64,000 nucleotides of DNA from Myxococcus stipitatus. GTDB lineage: Bacteria > Myxococcota > Myxococcia > Myxococcales > Myxococcaceae. Numbering within the stretch: position 1 is the stretch's first letter; the number at the start of each line of letters is the position of its first letter. Where the stretch lies: contig NZ_CP147913.1 of NCBI RefSeq assembly GCF_037414475.1, positions 4,216,001 to 4,280,000 of the forward strand, written 5' to 3'. The notes under the pieces are model-generated. The model had not been told where the DNA came from. It made no database searches and was given only the letters and a program-made list of their open reading frames with translations. Below, in pieces: positions 51,218 to 59,688 of this stretch. The translations under genes were made by a program, and so were the position numbers.

Positions 51218-52180
51218 TCACGCCGGCGGAGGAATCCGTACCCCCGCGAGCTTGCGCGTGGTGAGCACCGCGTGGATGTGCGCGATGCGTCCATCCGCTC
51301 CGAGCTCCACGCGGAACACGCCGCGGGTGGCGTGCATCGGGTCCTTGTCCGGTGCGAAGGTCATGGCCAGGGCGGGCAGGCCGTTGAGCCCCTGGAGTTC
51401 CACCGAGAGCGGCGGCCCTCGCAGCACCATCAGCCGGGTCAGGAACTGCATCACCTGGCGTGGGCCCACGAGCGGCACCTGGGCGGCGCGCACCTCGCCT
51501 CCACCGTCGGACAGGGCGCGCACGTCGTCGGCCAGCAGGGCCTCGGCCGCGGCCACGTCGCGAGTCACGAGCGCCCCCAGGAAGCTCTCCAGCGCGACAC
51601 GCGTGCGCTCCTGGAGTTCCTTCGTCGGCAGGCACCGCGCGCCGTTGTAGGCCGCCATGGCCGCGCGGGCGCGGTGGTGCACCACCTTCACGTGGACCTC
51701 GCTCATGTCCAGCGCGTCGGCGACCTCGCGCACGGTGGAGTCGAACACGTCGCGCAGGAGCAGCACCGCGCGCTGCTTGGGGGTCAGGGCCTCCAGCGCC
51801 AGCAGGAAGGCATAGGAGACACTCTCCAGGAGTTCGTAGCGCCCCTCCGTCGAGCCGCCTCCGGGCAGCCGCGCTTCCGCGGAGGGCGCCACCTCCTCCT
51901 CCTCGCCCGTCTCGAGTGGAGAGGGAAGCCACGGGCCCACGTAGGCCTCGCGCCTGCGCCGGCGCAGGGCGTCTCGGGACAGGTTCACCGCCACCCGCGT
52001 CAGCCAGGGGCGCAGGTCCTCCTGTCGCCGAGGAGGCGACGTCAGCGCGCGGGCGAAGGTCTCCTGCACCAGTTCGTCCGCGTCCGCCGCCACCCCCGTC
52101 ATGCGGTAGCACAGCCCCCAGAGGTAGCGCTCATGCTCCCGCGCCGCCTCCGCCCATACCCCGTGTGCCTGGTCTGTCAT
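51218..52180 (-). CDS. ECF41-type sigma factor with SnoaL-like C-terminal domain
   Basis: A 320-residue sigma factor. Region 2 (RYLWGLCYRMTGVAADADELVQETFARAL...DLRPWLTRVAVNLSRDALRRRRRE) and region 4 (LEALTPKQRAVLLLRDVFDSTVREVADALDMSEVHVKVVHHRARAAM) are followed by about 120 residues of an NTF2/SnoaL-like domain. The linker WLPSP and the DGGG motif (ALSDGGGEVRAAQVPLVG) are the marks of ECF41, where the C-terminal domain regulates the sigma without a separate anti-sigma. ECF41 genes usually neighbour an oxidoreductase, as here. Its start overlaps the last of two truncated copies of its own 5' end by ATGA. Confidence 0.9.
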   Translation of the reverse strand: MTDQAHGVWAEAAREHERYLWGLCYRMTGVAADADELVQETFARALTSPPRRQEDLRPWLTRVAVNLSRDALRRRRREAYVGPWLPSPLETGEEEEVAPSAEARLPGGGSTEGRYELLESVSYAFLLALEALTPKQRAVLLLRDVFDSTVREVADALDMSEVHVKVVHHRARAAMAAYNGARCLPTKELQERTRVALESFLGALVTRDVAAAEALLADDVRALSDGGGEVRAAQVPLVGPRQVMQFLTRLMVLRGPPLSVELQGLNGLPALAMTFAPDKDPMHATRGVFRVELGADGRIAHIHAVLTTRKLAGVRIPPPA

Positions 52181-52296
52181 GAGACGAAGCCCTCCCGCAC
52201 CCGCTCGTCCGTGTCCGCCACCACTCGTGTCATGCGCGCGATGAGGCCGCGCTCATCCGCCCGCGCGGCCTCCGCCCTGTGTGCCCGGTTCGTCAT
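52177..52296 (-). pseudogene. truncated sigma copy B, 39-residue open frame
   Basis: ATG 52296 to TGA at 52179, 39 residues: starts MTNRAHRAEAARADERGLIA and ends with an acidic helix. Compared with the sigma N-terminus it matches MTxxAHxxAEAAR, ER, RMT and VADxDExVxE. It keeps an open frame, an ATG and a stop that overlaps the sigma ATG as ATGA. Whether it is translated, acts as a leader peptide or is decaying cannot be told. Confidence 0.7.
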
Positions 52297-52412
52297 GAGG
52301 AGAAGGGCTCCCGCACCAGTTCGTCCGCCGCTACGCCCGTCCTGCGAGTTCCGAGGCAGCGCCCATCCTTCCGCGCCGCCCCCGCCCACACCCTGTGTGC
52401 CCGATTCACCAT
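52293..52412 (-). pseudogene. truncated sigma copy C, 39-residue open frame
   Basis: ATG 52412 to TGA at 52295, also 39 residues: starts MVNRAHRVWAGAARKDGRCLG and ends DELVREPFSS. It is closer to the sigma N-terminus at RVWAGAAR and TGVAADELVRE than copy B is. It begins five bases after the stop of the oxidoreductase gene and its own stop overlaps the ATG of copy B. The operon therefore runs oxidoreductase, copy C, copy B, sigma. Confidence 0.7.
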
Positions 52413-52417
52413 GAAGC

Positions 52418-53725
52418 TCAGGCCCCCATCGCCATCCGAACAGGCTCCGCATGTCGCTCGCCCCGCAGCAGCGCCTGCTCCACCACCTCCGCGCTGGCGA
52501 AGGACGCGTCCACCAACATGCCCTCCTCGCCCACCCAGTCACCCACTCGGTACAGCCCGCTGACATGGGGCACCTTGGCCGTGGGCCGGCCGGACAGGCC
52601 TCCCGCCTTCGCGGTGGGCAGCAGGTGCGTCACCACCAGCGAGGGCCGGAAGCGCCGGGCCACCAGGACCTCGCGCCACCCCGGTTGCAGCGTGTCCATC
52701 ACCACCTCCAGCTCCGCCTCGCTCGCCTCGGCGTCCGCCTCCGTCAGGTACTTCATGACGTGCACCATGGCGCCTCCCTCGGGCCCCAGCTTCGCGTAGG
52801 CCGAGTGCACCGACGCGTACCACGGCCCGTCGATGCCCAGCGCGAAGAGCGCCTGCGGCTTCGGCAGCCGCGACAGGCCCAGCTCCAGCGTCGCGGCCCT
52901 CACCGGAATCGCCGCGGCGGCCTCGCCCTCCAGCACCTCGTCACCCGGCATCAGCGAAGCCACATCCCCTGGCGCCCCCGCCACCACCACCGCGTCCGCC
53001 GCGAGCACCGTCCCATCCCCCATCCTCAGCCCCTCCACCCGGCCGTCCTTCACGACGACACGCTCCACCTTCGCGGAGACCTCCACCCTCGCCCCCGCGT
53101 CCCTCGCGACCGCCGCCACGCGCGTCACGAGCGAGCCCCAGCCCTCGTCCACGTACAGCACGTTCCCCTTGAGCCCCTGCTGGAGCTGCCGCACCGCCGC
53201 CTGGGCACTGAGCCCCTCCAGGTCCGCGCAGTAGCTGGCCACCCGCACCAACGCTCCCGCGACGTCGCGCACCTCCTCGCTCGCCACACGCGTCCGCAGC
53301 CACTCGCGCGCCGGCACGTTCTCCAACGCGTCCGCGTCGACTCGAGGCAGGGCCCCCAGGAACCGCGCCAGCTCCAGCTTGCCCGCCAGGCCCAACAGGT
53401 CCGTCGTCAAGAGCGACACTGGCCCCCGAGGCAGCGGGTGCAGCCGCCCCGCCCTCAGCGCATAGGTCCCACCCTTCTGCCCCGGGACGCTTCCCTGCGG
53501 CGTCACCCCCAACCGCCCGAGCACCCGCATCCCCGCCCCCGCCCTCGCGAGCGCTCGAGGTCCCAGGTTGAATCGGAACCCCTCGACCTCGGACGTCTGC
53601 CCCCGTCCACCCAGGTGCTTGGAGCGCTCGAACAACGTCACCGAGCACCCACCCCGCGCCAGCAACGCCGCCGCCGTGAGCCCACCCAAGCCCCCGCCCA
53701 CCACCACCACCTTCTTCGCCGTCAT
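52418..53725 (-). CDS. FAD-dependent amine oxidase / phytoene desaturase-like oxidoreductase
   Basis: A 435-residue flavoprotein. The dinucleotide-binding motif VVVVGGGLGGLTAAALLARGG opens the protein and the GG-doublet-type motif KHLGGRG follows about residue 42. The C-terminal FAD segment reads GLYRVGDWVGEEGMLVDASFASAEVVEQAL. It fits the phytoene desaturase/protoporphyrinogen oxidase group. It is the first gene of the ECF41 operon; ECF41 factors are usually linked to a carboxymuconolactone decarboxylase, oxidoreductase or epimerase, which supports the pairing. ATG 53725 has GGAGG eight bases upstream. Substrate unknown. Confidence 0.88.
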   Translation of the reverse strand: MTAKKVVVVGGGLGGLTAAALLARGGCSVTLFERSKHLGGRGQTSEVEGFRFNLGPRALARAGAGMRVLGRLGVTPQGSVPGQKGGTYALRAGRLHPLPRGPVSLLTTDLLGLAGKLELARFLGALPRVDADALENVPAREWLRTRVASEEVRDVAGALVRVASYCADLEGLSAQAAVRQLQQGLKGNVLYVDEGWGSLVTRVAAVARDAGARVEVSAKVERVVVKDGRVEGLRMGDGTVLAADAVVVAGAPGDVASLMPGDEVLEGEAAAAIPVRAATLELGLSRLPKPQALFALGIDGPWYASVHSAYAKLGPEGGAMVHVMKYLTEADAEASEAELEVVMDTLQPGWREVLVARRFRPSLVVTHLLPTAKAGGLSGRPTAKVPHVSGLYRVGDWVGEEGMLVDASFASAEVVEQALLRGERHAEPVRMAMGA

Positions 53726-54196
53726 GACCGCCTCCGTCGTGCCGCCCGGGAAAATCCCGAGCTCTCGACGCCCCCACGAAAATCGCCACCCGAAGGTTAC
53801 AGACCCCGTCCGTTTCCCCTGGCCCCCCCTCACCCGAGCGCTTTTCCGCGTCTTCCAGGGATGCGCCGCCACCACTGAAGCACTTCAGGATGGCTGCAAT
53901 CACAGGCACGGCCCGAGCGCGAGCGCTGTCATTCCTGACATCCCCCTTCGGCCTGCCAGTGAATGCATCTTCACGGCGCTTCAATGACGCATGACACCTG
54001 TTTGAGACACGTTTTCGCCCGGGCAGAAACCTTCCGTTCCGAGTGGCGAAAGCACGGACTCCGGGTCGTCTTTGCCTCGCACGCTGGAGCAAACAGGACC
54101 CCGCACGTCATGACAGACAAAACAATGTCAGAGGTAGGCGTAGAATGATTCACGTCACGGCGGATGCACCGCCGGGTCTCGACAAGGCACCCACCC
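53726..54196. other. divergent intergenic region left of the hydrolase lipoprotein gene
   Basis: 471 bases with no credible gene. It holds the candidate ECF41-type promoter (leftward) and, near the right end, inverted TGACA (54111-54115)/TGTCA (54126-54130) arms with TAGAAT at 54141-54146 as a possible -10 for the rightward gene. A GTGAA/TTCAC inverted repeat is near 53959. Confidence 0.4.
53775..53801 (-). promoter_or_regulatory. candidate ECF41-type promoter of the oxidoreductase-sigma operon
   Basis: On the minus strand TGTAACC (53795-53801) is followed after 16 bases by CGTG (53775-53778), 50 bases upstream of the start codon. The ECF41 consensus, as I recall it, is a TGTCACA-like -35 and a CGTC-like -10 with a similar spacer, so both elements match with one or two changes. 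Autoregulation is therefore plausible. Confidence 0.35.
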
Positions 54197-55129
54197 ATGA
54201 AGACGCTTCTGGCCGCCCTGCTGACGCTGCCCCTGCTCGCTTGTGGTCCCGCTTCCGAGCCCGAGCCCACCGAGGCCCCCCCAGCGGTGGAGACCGCCGA
54301 GCAGTCCAGCGAGCTGTCGTCCGTGGGGCCTCGCGAGCGCTCCGTCCGCCTGCGCACGGGCGTGACGCTGCGCTACGTGGAGCAGGGCTCGCGCCATGGC
54401 CCCGCCGTCGTCTTCCTCCACGGCTACACCGACTCGCACCACACCTGGGACTTGAACCTTCCGCTCTTCTCCCGGGACTTCCACATCTACGCGCTGGACC
54501 AGCGCGGTCACGGCGACTCGACCCGCCCCGTGTGTTGCTACACGCAGCAGTCCTTCGCCGCGGACGTGGCGGCCTTCCTCGACGCCGTGGGTGAGCGCCG
54601 CGCCATCATCGTGGGCCACTCCATGGGCAGCTTCATCGCGCAGCAGGTGGCGCTGGACTACCCGCGCCGCGTGGAGGCCCTGGTGCTGGTCGGCTCGGCG
54701 CCCACCGTCTCCGGCAACGAGGTGGCCCTGTTCCTCAAGTCCGTCGTCGATGAGCAGGTCGGCACCGTCGACCCGGCCTTCGTGCGCGACTTCCAGTCGA
54801 GCACCTTCGTGCGCCCCGTGCCCGCGTCCTATCTGGACACCCTCATCTCGGAGAGCCTGAAGGTCCCCGCGCGCGTGTGGCAGGACGCTCTCGATGGCCT
54901 GCTCGCGGAGGACCACTCCGCGCGCCTGTCCACCCTCCGCGTGCCCGTGCTCGTGGTGGGCGGAGACCAGGACGGCTTCTTCCCCGTCGCGCAGCAGCAG
55001 GCGCTCGTCAACGCGCTGCCCGACGCGCGCTTCATCCTCTACCCGAACACGGGCCATGCGCCCCACGCGGAGCTGCCGCGGACCTTCGTGCGCGACGTCA
55101 GCCAGTTCATGCACCGCGTGGCGCACTGA
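54197..55129 (+). CDS. alpha/beta hydrolase lipoprotein
   Basis: A 310-residue hydrolase with signal MKTLLAALLTLPLLAC (lipidated Cys at 16) and an acidic Pro/Glu linker. The mature fold has FLHGYTDSHHTW (oxyanion), DQRGHGDS, the nucleophile in VGHSMGSFI, Asp in GGDQDGFFP and His in GHAPHAE. A nearby AAAACAATGTCA element may be its promoter. It belongs to the same superfamily as the hydrolase at 32602 but is not a close copy. Probably acts at the cell surface on esters or amides; substrate unknown. Confidence 0.83.
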   Translation: MKTLLAALLTLPLLACGPASEPEPTEAPPAVETAEQSSELSSVGPRERSVRLRTGVTLRYVEQGSRHGPAVVFLHGYTDSHHTWDLNLPLFSRDFHIYALDQRGHGDSTRPVCCYTQQSFAADVAAFLDAVGERRAIIVGHSMGSFIAQQVALDYPRRVEALVLVGSAPTVSGNEVALFLKSVVDEQVGTVDPAFVRDFQSSTFVRPVPASYLDTLISESLKVPARVWQDALDGLLAEDHSARLSTLRVPVLVVGGDQDGFFPVAQQQALVNALPDARFILYPNTGHAPHAELPRTFVRDVSQFMHRVAH

Positions 55130-55183
55130 CGCTCATCCGGTGACCCCGCGCCCAGGGGCTCACCCCGCCTGGCGCGTGTCGCT

Positions 55184-56104
55184 TCACCCCGCGCCGGGCG
55201 CGGTCTCCTCGGACTTCGCGGGCTCGGCGGCCCCCAGGCTCGCGCCGGGCATGTCGGAGCGGGCCAGCAACACGGCGGCGCCGAGGATGAGCGCGCCGCC
55301 CAGCACCTGGCGCAAGCTGAGCCGCTCATCCAGGAAGAGCACGCTCAGCACCACCGCCGTCAGCGGCTCCATGTTGGACACCAGCGACGTGTTCACCGGG
55401 CCGATGCGCGCCATGCCCACGAAGAAGAGGAGCACGGCGACGACGGTGGAGATGAAGGCCAGCCCCACCACCGCGCCCCAGCCCAGCGTCGTCGTGGGGA
55501 AGGACGGCCCTCGCACCAGCACCGCGAGGCCGAAGGTGAGCCCCGCCGAAAAGAGGATGACGGTGCTGGAGGCCAGGGGGCCCGCCTTCCCCGCCGCCCT
55601 CGCGCTCAAGACGACGTAGAGCGCGTAGATGACCGCGGACAACACCCCCAGGAAGACGCCCAGCGGCGTCACCTCGCCCTGGCGCAGGTCCGCCGTCAGC
55701 GCCGTGCCGCACAGGGCCAGCACCACCGCCACCCACTTGAGCCGGCCCAGGCGCTCGCGGAAGACGAACACCTGGAGCAGCGCCACCAGCGCGGGGAAGG
55801 AATAGAGCAGCAGGGCCACGAGGCCCGCGGGCGCGTACTTGAGCGCGGTGAAGTAGACGCCCGCCTCGCTCACGTACCCCACCGCGCCCAGCAGGATGAG
55901 GTTGAAGAGCAGCCGCCCTCTCGGCAGCGACTGGCGCGTCACCACCATGGCTGAGCCCAGCACCACGCCCGCCCCCGTGAAGCGCAGGAAGAGCAGCGTG
56001 GGGACATCGGTGCCCGCCGCATAGGCGAGGCGGCCGAAGAGCCCGAGCGCGCCGAAGCACACCCCGGACAGGGCCACGATGAGGAAGCCAGCGGTGCGGT
56101 TCAT
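55184..56104 (-). CDS. EamA-family (DMT superfamily) membrane transporter
   Basis: A 306-residue inner-membrane protein with ten predicted transmembrane helices in two EamA repeats: the first begins GFLIVALSGVCFGALGLFGRLAYAAG, the second PLGVFLGVLSAVIYALYVVLSARA. Both carry the typical TFPALVALLQVFVFRERL and SNMEPLTAVVLSVLFLDERLS loops (the second Pro/Glu motif near MEPLT). Family members export metabolites, amino acids or toxins. C-terminus is a short acidic, Ala-rich tail. Substrate unknown. It converges with the hydrolase gene. Confidence 0.9.
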   Translation of the reverse strand: MNRTAGFLIVALSGVCFGALGLFGRLAYAAGTDVPTLLFLRFTGAGVVLGSAMVVTRQSLPRGRLLFNLILLGAVGYVSEAGVYFTALKYAPAGLVALLLYSFPALVALLQVFVFRERLGRLKWVAVVLALCGTALTADLRQGEVTPLGVFLGVLSAVIYALYVVLSARAAGKAGPLASSTVILFSAGLTFGLAVLVRGPSFPTTTLGWGAVVGLAFISTVVAVLLFFVGMARIGPVNTSLVSNMEPLTAVVLSVLFLDERLSLRQVLGGALILGAAVLLARSDMPGASLGAAEPAKSEETAPGAG

Positions 56105-56185
56105 GGCGGAGCGGCACCACGCTGCTCCAACCCGCCGTCCATGTCACGCACCACCCGCTCCGCGCTCCGGCCGGGGGCCCTTCGG

Positions 56186-56467
56186 TTACCAGTTGTTCAC
56201 GGACCGCAGGTCGAAGACGTCCGGGAAACCGTTGGAGCGCAAAAGCTGTGCGGCCACGGCGCTGCGGCCTCCGGCGGCGCAGTACACCACCACGCGAGTG
56301 CCGGGCGGGCCCACCTCCTTCAGGCGCTGGGGCAGCTCCTGCACGGGGATGTTGCGGGCGGCATCCGGGTGCCCCTGCTGAAACTCCTGGGGCGTGCGCA
56401 CATCCAGCAGCACCGCGCCTTCCGCGACGAGCTGCCGGGCCTTCTGGGACAGTTCCTGGGGCGTCAT
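56186..56467 (-). CDS. single-domain rhodanese (sulfurtransferase)
   Basis: A 93-residue protein. Landmarks are LLDVRTPQEFQQGHPDAARNIP and the active loop VVVYCAAGGRSA with the catalytic Cys at about 62. No signal peptide is evident. The ATG at 56467 gives a normal single-domain rhodanese; the open frame upstream is a shadow of another gene. It is divergent from the GreA/B-like gene, 79 bases away. Likely role is transfer of sulfane sulfur or thiol detoxification. Confidence 0.9.
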   Translation of the reverse strand: MTPQELSQKARQLVAEGAVLLDVRTPQEFQQGHPDAARNIPVQELPQRLKEVGPPGTRVVVYCAAGGRSAVAAQLLRSNGFPDVFDLRSVNNW

Positions 56468-56546
56468 GGGTAGGCAGCATGCCTGATTCGGCGTCCCGGC
56501 CGAAAACTGGAGGGACTGCCCTGGAGGGCTACAGTCCTGTGCCATC

Positions 56547-57062
56547 ATGTCACTCGACAAGCAGGCTCTGATGCACCAGCTCGCCGAGCGCCTCCAGCAG
56601 AGCGACAGGCTGGCCCACCGGGCGGAAGCCGAGGCACGCGAGGCGGCTCGCAGCCTGGCCACCGAGTCGGAGAAGAAGGAAGACGGCCGCGCCGCCCTGG
56701 AGTTCGGCAGTCTGGCCACGGGCCAGGCCCACCGCGCCCGCCGTGTGCAGGAGGAACTCCAGGCGCTCACCAACTTCGGCCGCGGCCCCATGCCCCGCTT
56801 TCCGCGCCAGGGCCCCGTGGGCCTGGGCGCCCTGGTGGACGTGAGCACCGAGGACGAGGAAGGCTTCGCCGAGCGCACCTTCTTCATGCTGCCCGTGGGC
56901 GCGGGCACCGAGCTCACCGGCCCCGGCGGCGACGGCTTCCTGTCCGTCATCACCCCCGCCTCCCCCGTGGGCAAGGCCCTCATGGGACGCAAGGCAGGCG
57001 ACACCATCGAAGTCACCCTGGCTGGCGAGGTGCGTGAGTGGACGGTGCTCGAGGTGGCCTGA
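56547..57062 (+). CDS. GreA/GreB-family transcription factor-like protein
   Basis: A 171-residue protein. Its N-terminal half is a coiled coil (AERLQQSDRLAHRAEAEAREAARSLATESEKKEDGRAALEF) and the C-terminal half a GreA/B-type domain, ending SPVGKALMGRKAGDTIEVTLAGEVREWTVLEV. Canonical Gre factors bind the RNA polymerase secondary channel and use acidic residues at the coiled-coil tip to rescue arrested complexes. Here the tip reads ESEKKEDGRAALEF rather than the usual GDLSENAEY, so it is a paralogue with an altered tip and may not stimulate cleavage. No neighbour helps. Confidence 0.8.
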   Translation: MSLDKQALMHQLAERLQQSDRLAHRAEAEAREAARSLATESEKKEDGRAALEFGSLATGQAHRARRVQEELQALTNFGRGPMPRFPRQGPVGLGALVDVSTEDEEGFAERTFFMLPVGAGTELTGPGGDGFLSVITPASPVGKALMGRKAGDTIEVTLAGEVREWTVLEVA

Positions 57063-57165
57063 CGCACGGTGTCCCACCTGAATCGTCCCGGGTGTCAGGA
57101 CCCGGACGAAACGCGCGGGAGCACTAGAATCCATGGGCCCTGACACGCGTGAATCGGGGAAGAAG

Positions 57166-59685
57166 ATGTCTCTACTTCCCGCCCCGCGAATACATCAGGC
57201 GCCCTCCCTCCCGACGCTGCCCCTCACCTGGCCCGCCGCGCTCATCGGCCTGATGTGCGGTGTGCTCATGACGTATGTGCCGTACGAGTTCCGGATGGCC
57301 GCGTTCCGGCCCCTGTACCCGTACGTCCGGCTGCTCGGGCTCACCTACCTGGCCGGCAGCATCTGCCTGATGGGGGCGCTGCTGTATCCGCGCGCCCCTC
57401 GGTGGATGGACCTGGGGGGCCGCGTGCTGCTCGGCATGGCCATGGCCCTGTACTGGTGGGTGCTCAACGTGCTGCCCGGCGGCTTCACGGGCACCATCCT
57501 GTACCCGCTGTTCTTCGTGGGCCTGCTGCTGGAGGCGTGGCCCTCCATGCGCCAGCGCCCCATCCTGCGCACCGTGGTGGCCCTCACCGGCGCCGCGTTC
57601 GGCGTGGCGCTGCTCTCCACGCCCGAGCGCTTCCCGCTGTCCATCTACGCGCACCTGGCGCCGCTGCTCCCGTGGGTCGGCCTGTTGTTCACCGCCAGCG
57701 CCGTGGGGCTCCTGATGCCCGCGCACTGGCTGCCCTCGCGCGCATCCAATGTCCTGATGCTCGCCCTGGCCGTGCCCTTCGCGATGTTGGGGTATGGCCT
57801 GGCGCGAGGCTCGTCGTGGCTGGGCGCCAGCGTCTACATGGTGCTGGCCCTGTCGTGTGTGGCCCAGGCGGGACAGTGGAGGCCTCGCGCGCCGCGCACC
57901 GTGGGGTGGAAGCTCCTGCGCGGGCTGGCCTTCGCGGGGTTGGTGCCCTTGCTCGCGCTGGGGGGACTCGCGGCGTACCTGGCGCAGCGGGCCATCGAGC
58001 AGCAGGTGCGCGATGACACGCGCTACGCGGCCGCCGGCGAGGCCGACTTCCTGCGGCGCTACCTGGATGACTCGCGCGAGTCCCTGCACCTGCTGCTGGA
58101 GTCTCCGGGGTTCCGAGCGGCGCTCGCGAGTGGAGAGCGCGAGCGGCTGGTGCCGTACCTCACCAACCTGGCCTCGAGGGAGCGGACCTTCCACGCCGCG
58201 CTCACGCTGGACGAGCGCGCCCAGGTGCTGGCCACCTCCGAGGGCGTGGAGGGCTGGGGCTTCCAGGCCCATGAGCTGTTCCCCGAGCCCACCACTCCGG
58301 GCGAGCTTCCCCTGTCCCTGCCCTTCACCCGTCCCCCCAACCGGCCGCTGGTGGCCGTGGCGCTGCCCTTCGAGCTGGAGGGCGCGCACAGTGGAGTGCT
58401 GGTGGGCCTGTTGTCCCTGGAGCGGCTGAGCGAGGCCGCGACGCCCGCGTCCCAGCGCTTCCGCGTGCAGGTGTTGGACAGACGTGGGAAGCGAATCCTG
58501 CGCGACACCACGCCCGGCGCGCAGCTGTTGGGTGAGGCCCATCTGCCCGAGGCGCTCGACGCGGAGCTGGAGCGCCCCGGCGGCGGCGTGCTGGAGGCGT
58601 TCGACGCGGCGGACCGGCGCGTGCTGGCGGCGGAGGCGCCCGTGGAGGCGTCCCCCTGGAGCGTGGTGGTGACGCAGGAGCTGGGCGTGGCGTACGCGGC
58701 GATTACGCGCATGAGCGCGGCGGTGGTCGGGCTGGTGCTGCTGGGGGTGGTGATGGCGCTGGGGCTCTCGCAGCTCGTCGCGCGAGACATCATCCGCCGG
58801 CTGGACACGCTGCGCGAGGCGACGGGTGCGCTCGCCGCCGGAGACCTGACGCGGCGAGTGGAGGTGGAGGAGGACGACGAGCTGGGCGAGCTGGTGCGCG
58901 GCTTCAACGACATGGCGGACCGCACCGGCGCCACGCAGGAGGAGTTGAAGGAGGCCGTCCGCGCGCGCGAGGAGTTCCTCAGCGTGGCGAGCCATGAGCT
59001 GCGCACGCCGCTGACGCCGCTCAAGGGCTTCGCCGCGCTCTCACTCCAGCGGTTGGAGAAGGCGGCCGACTTCCCGGAGCGGGAGCGGCTGCTCAAGGCG
59101 CTGCGCTCCATGGCCCGGCAGACCGAGCGGCTGGCGCGGTTGGTGGATGACCTGCTCGACACCGCGCGCATCCAGGGTGGCCGCTTCGATTTGGAGCGCA
59201 ACCGCGTGGACCTCATCCCCGTGCTGCGCGAGGTGATGGAGCGCTTCGAGCTGCGAGGTGAGGGAGGCATCGCCTTCGAGCTGTGCGTGCCCGAGCATCC
59301 CGTGGAGGGCGACTGGGACGCGCCCCGGTTGGACCAGGTGCTCACCAACCTGGTGAGCAACGCCGTGCGCTACTCGCCGCAAGGAGGCGCCGTGCACGTG
59401 ACGCTGGAGGAGGCACGTGACTACATCCTCGTCCACGTGAGGGACCAGGGCATCGGCATTCCGCCGGAGAGCCTGGCGGGACTGTTCCGCCCCTTCGCCC
59501 GCGCGTCCAACGCCACCGCGCGCCACTACGGCGGCCTGGGCCTGGGGCTCTTCATCTGCCGCGAAATCGTGGAGCGCCACGGCGGCGCCATCTGGGCGGA
59601 GAGCCCCGGCCCGCAGCAGGGCAGCTCGTTCCATGTCCGACTGCCACGCCACCTCATGCCCCACGTCACCGACGTGGCCGCGTGA
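57166..59685 (+). CDS. membrane sensor histidine kinase, multi-helix N-terminus and HAMP
   Basis: A kinase of about 839 residues. The N-terminal 200 residues contain seven or more hydrophobic helices (a MASE-like or 7TM-type sensor), then a helix near 260, a long periplasmic segment to about 530, a helix near 540 (VVGLVLLGVVMALGLSQLV) and HAMP. The phosphoacceptor motif is FLSVASHELRTPL with His near 607, and the boxes NLVSNAVRYS, DQGIGI and GGLGLGLF follow. The ATG 57166 follows GGGGAAGAAG; an in-frame ATG at 57133 would add 11 residues. No adjacent response regulator. Confidence 0.83.
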   Translation: MSLLPAPRIHQAPSLPTLPLTWPAALIGLMCGVLMTYVPYEFRMAAFRPLYPYVRLLGLTYLAGSICLMGALLYPRAPRWMDLGGRVLLGMAMALYWWVLNVLPGGFTGTILYPLFFVGLLLEAWPSMRQRPILRTVVALTGAAFGVALLSTPERFPLSIYAHLAPLLPWVGLLFTASAVGLLMPAHWLPSRASNVLMLALAVPFAMLGYGLARGSSWLGASVYMVLALSCVAQAGQWRPRAPRTVGWKLLRGLAFAGLVPLLALGGLAAYLAQRAIEQQVRDDTRYAAAGEADFLRRYLDDSRESLHLLLESPGFRAALASGERERLVPYLTNLASRERTFHAALTLDERAQVLATSEGVEGWGFQAHELFPEPTTPGELPLSLPFTRPPNRPLVAVALPFELEGAHSGVLVGLLSLERLSEAATPASQRFRVQVLDRRGKRILRDTTPGAQLLGEAHLPEALDAELERPGGGVLEAFDAADRRVLAAEAPVEASPWSVVVTQELGVAYAAITRMSAAVVGLVLLGVVMALGLSQLVARDIIRRLDTLREATGALAAGDLTRRVEVEEDDELGELVRGFNDMADRTGATQEELKEAVRAREEFLSVASHELRTPLTPLKGFAALSLQRLEKAADFPERERLLKALRSMARQTERLARLVDDLLDTARIQGGRFDLERNRVDLIPVLREVMERFELRGEGGIAFELCVPEHPVEGDWDAPRLDQVLTNLVSNAVRYSPQGGAVHVTLEEARDYILVHVRDQGIGIPPESLAGLFRPFARASNATARHYGGLGLGLFICREIVERHGGAIWAESPGPQQGSSFHVRLPRHLMPHVTDVAA

Positions 59686-59688
59686 GCG

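Larger units (their letters stand above)
52065..52412 (-). repeat. three-unit 116-bp tandem array of the sigma gene 5' end
   Basis: Start codons lie at 52180 (intact sigma), 52296 and 52412, exactly 116 bases apart. The DNA between them is alignable throughout: each unit ends CAT on the plus strand, begins GAGACGAAG or GAGGAGAAG, and shares segments such as TCCCGCACCAGTTCGTCCG and CCGCCCATACCC/CCGCCCACACCC. Units 2 and 3 are diverged and carry small in-frame deletions relative to unit 1. Slippage or unequal crossing-over of the first 38 or so codons is the simplest origin. Confidence 0.85.
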
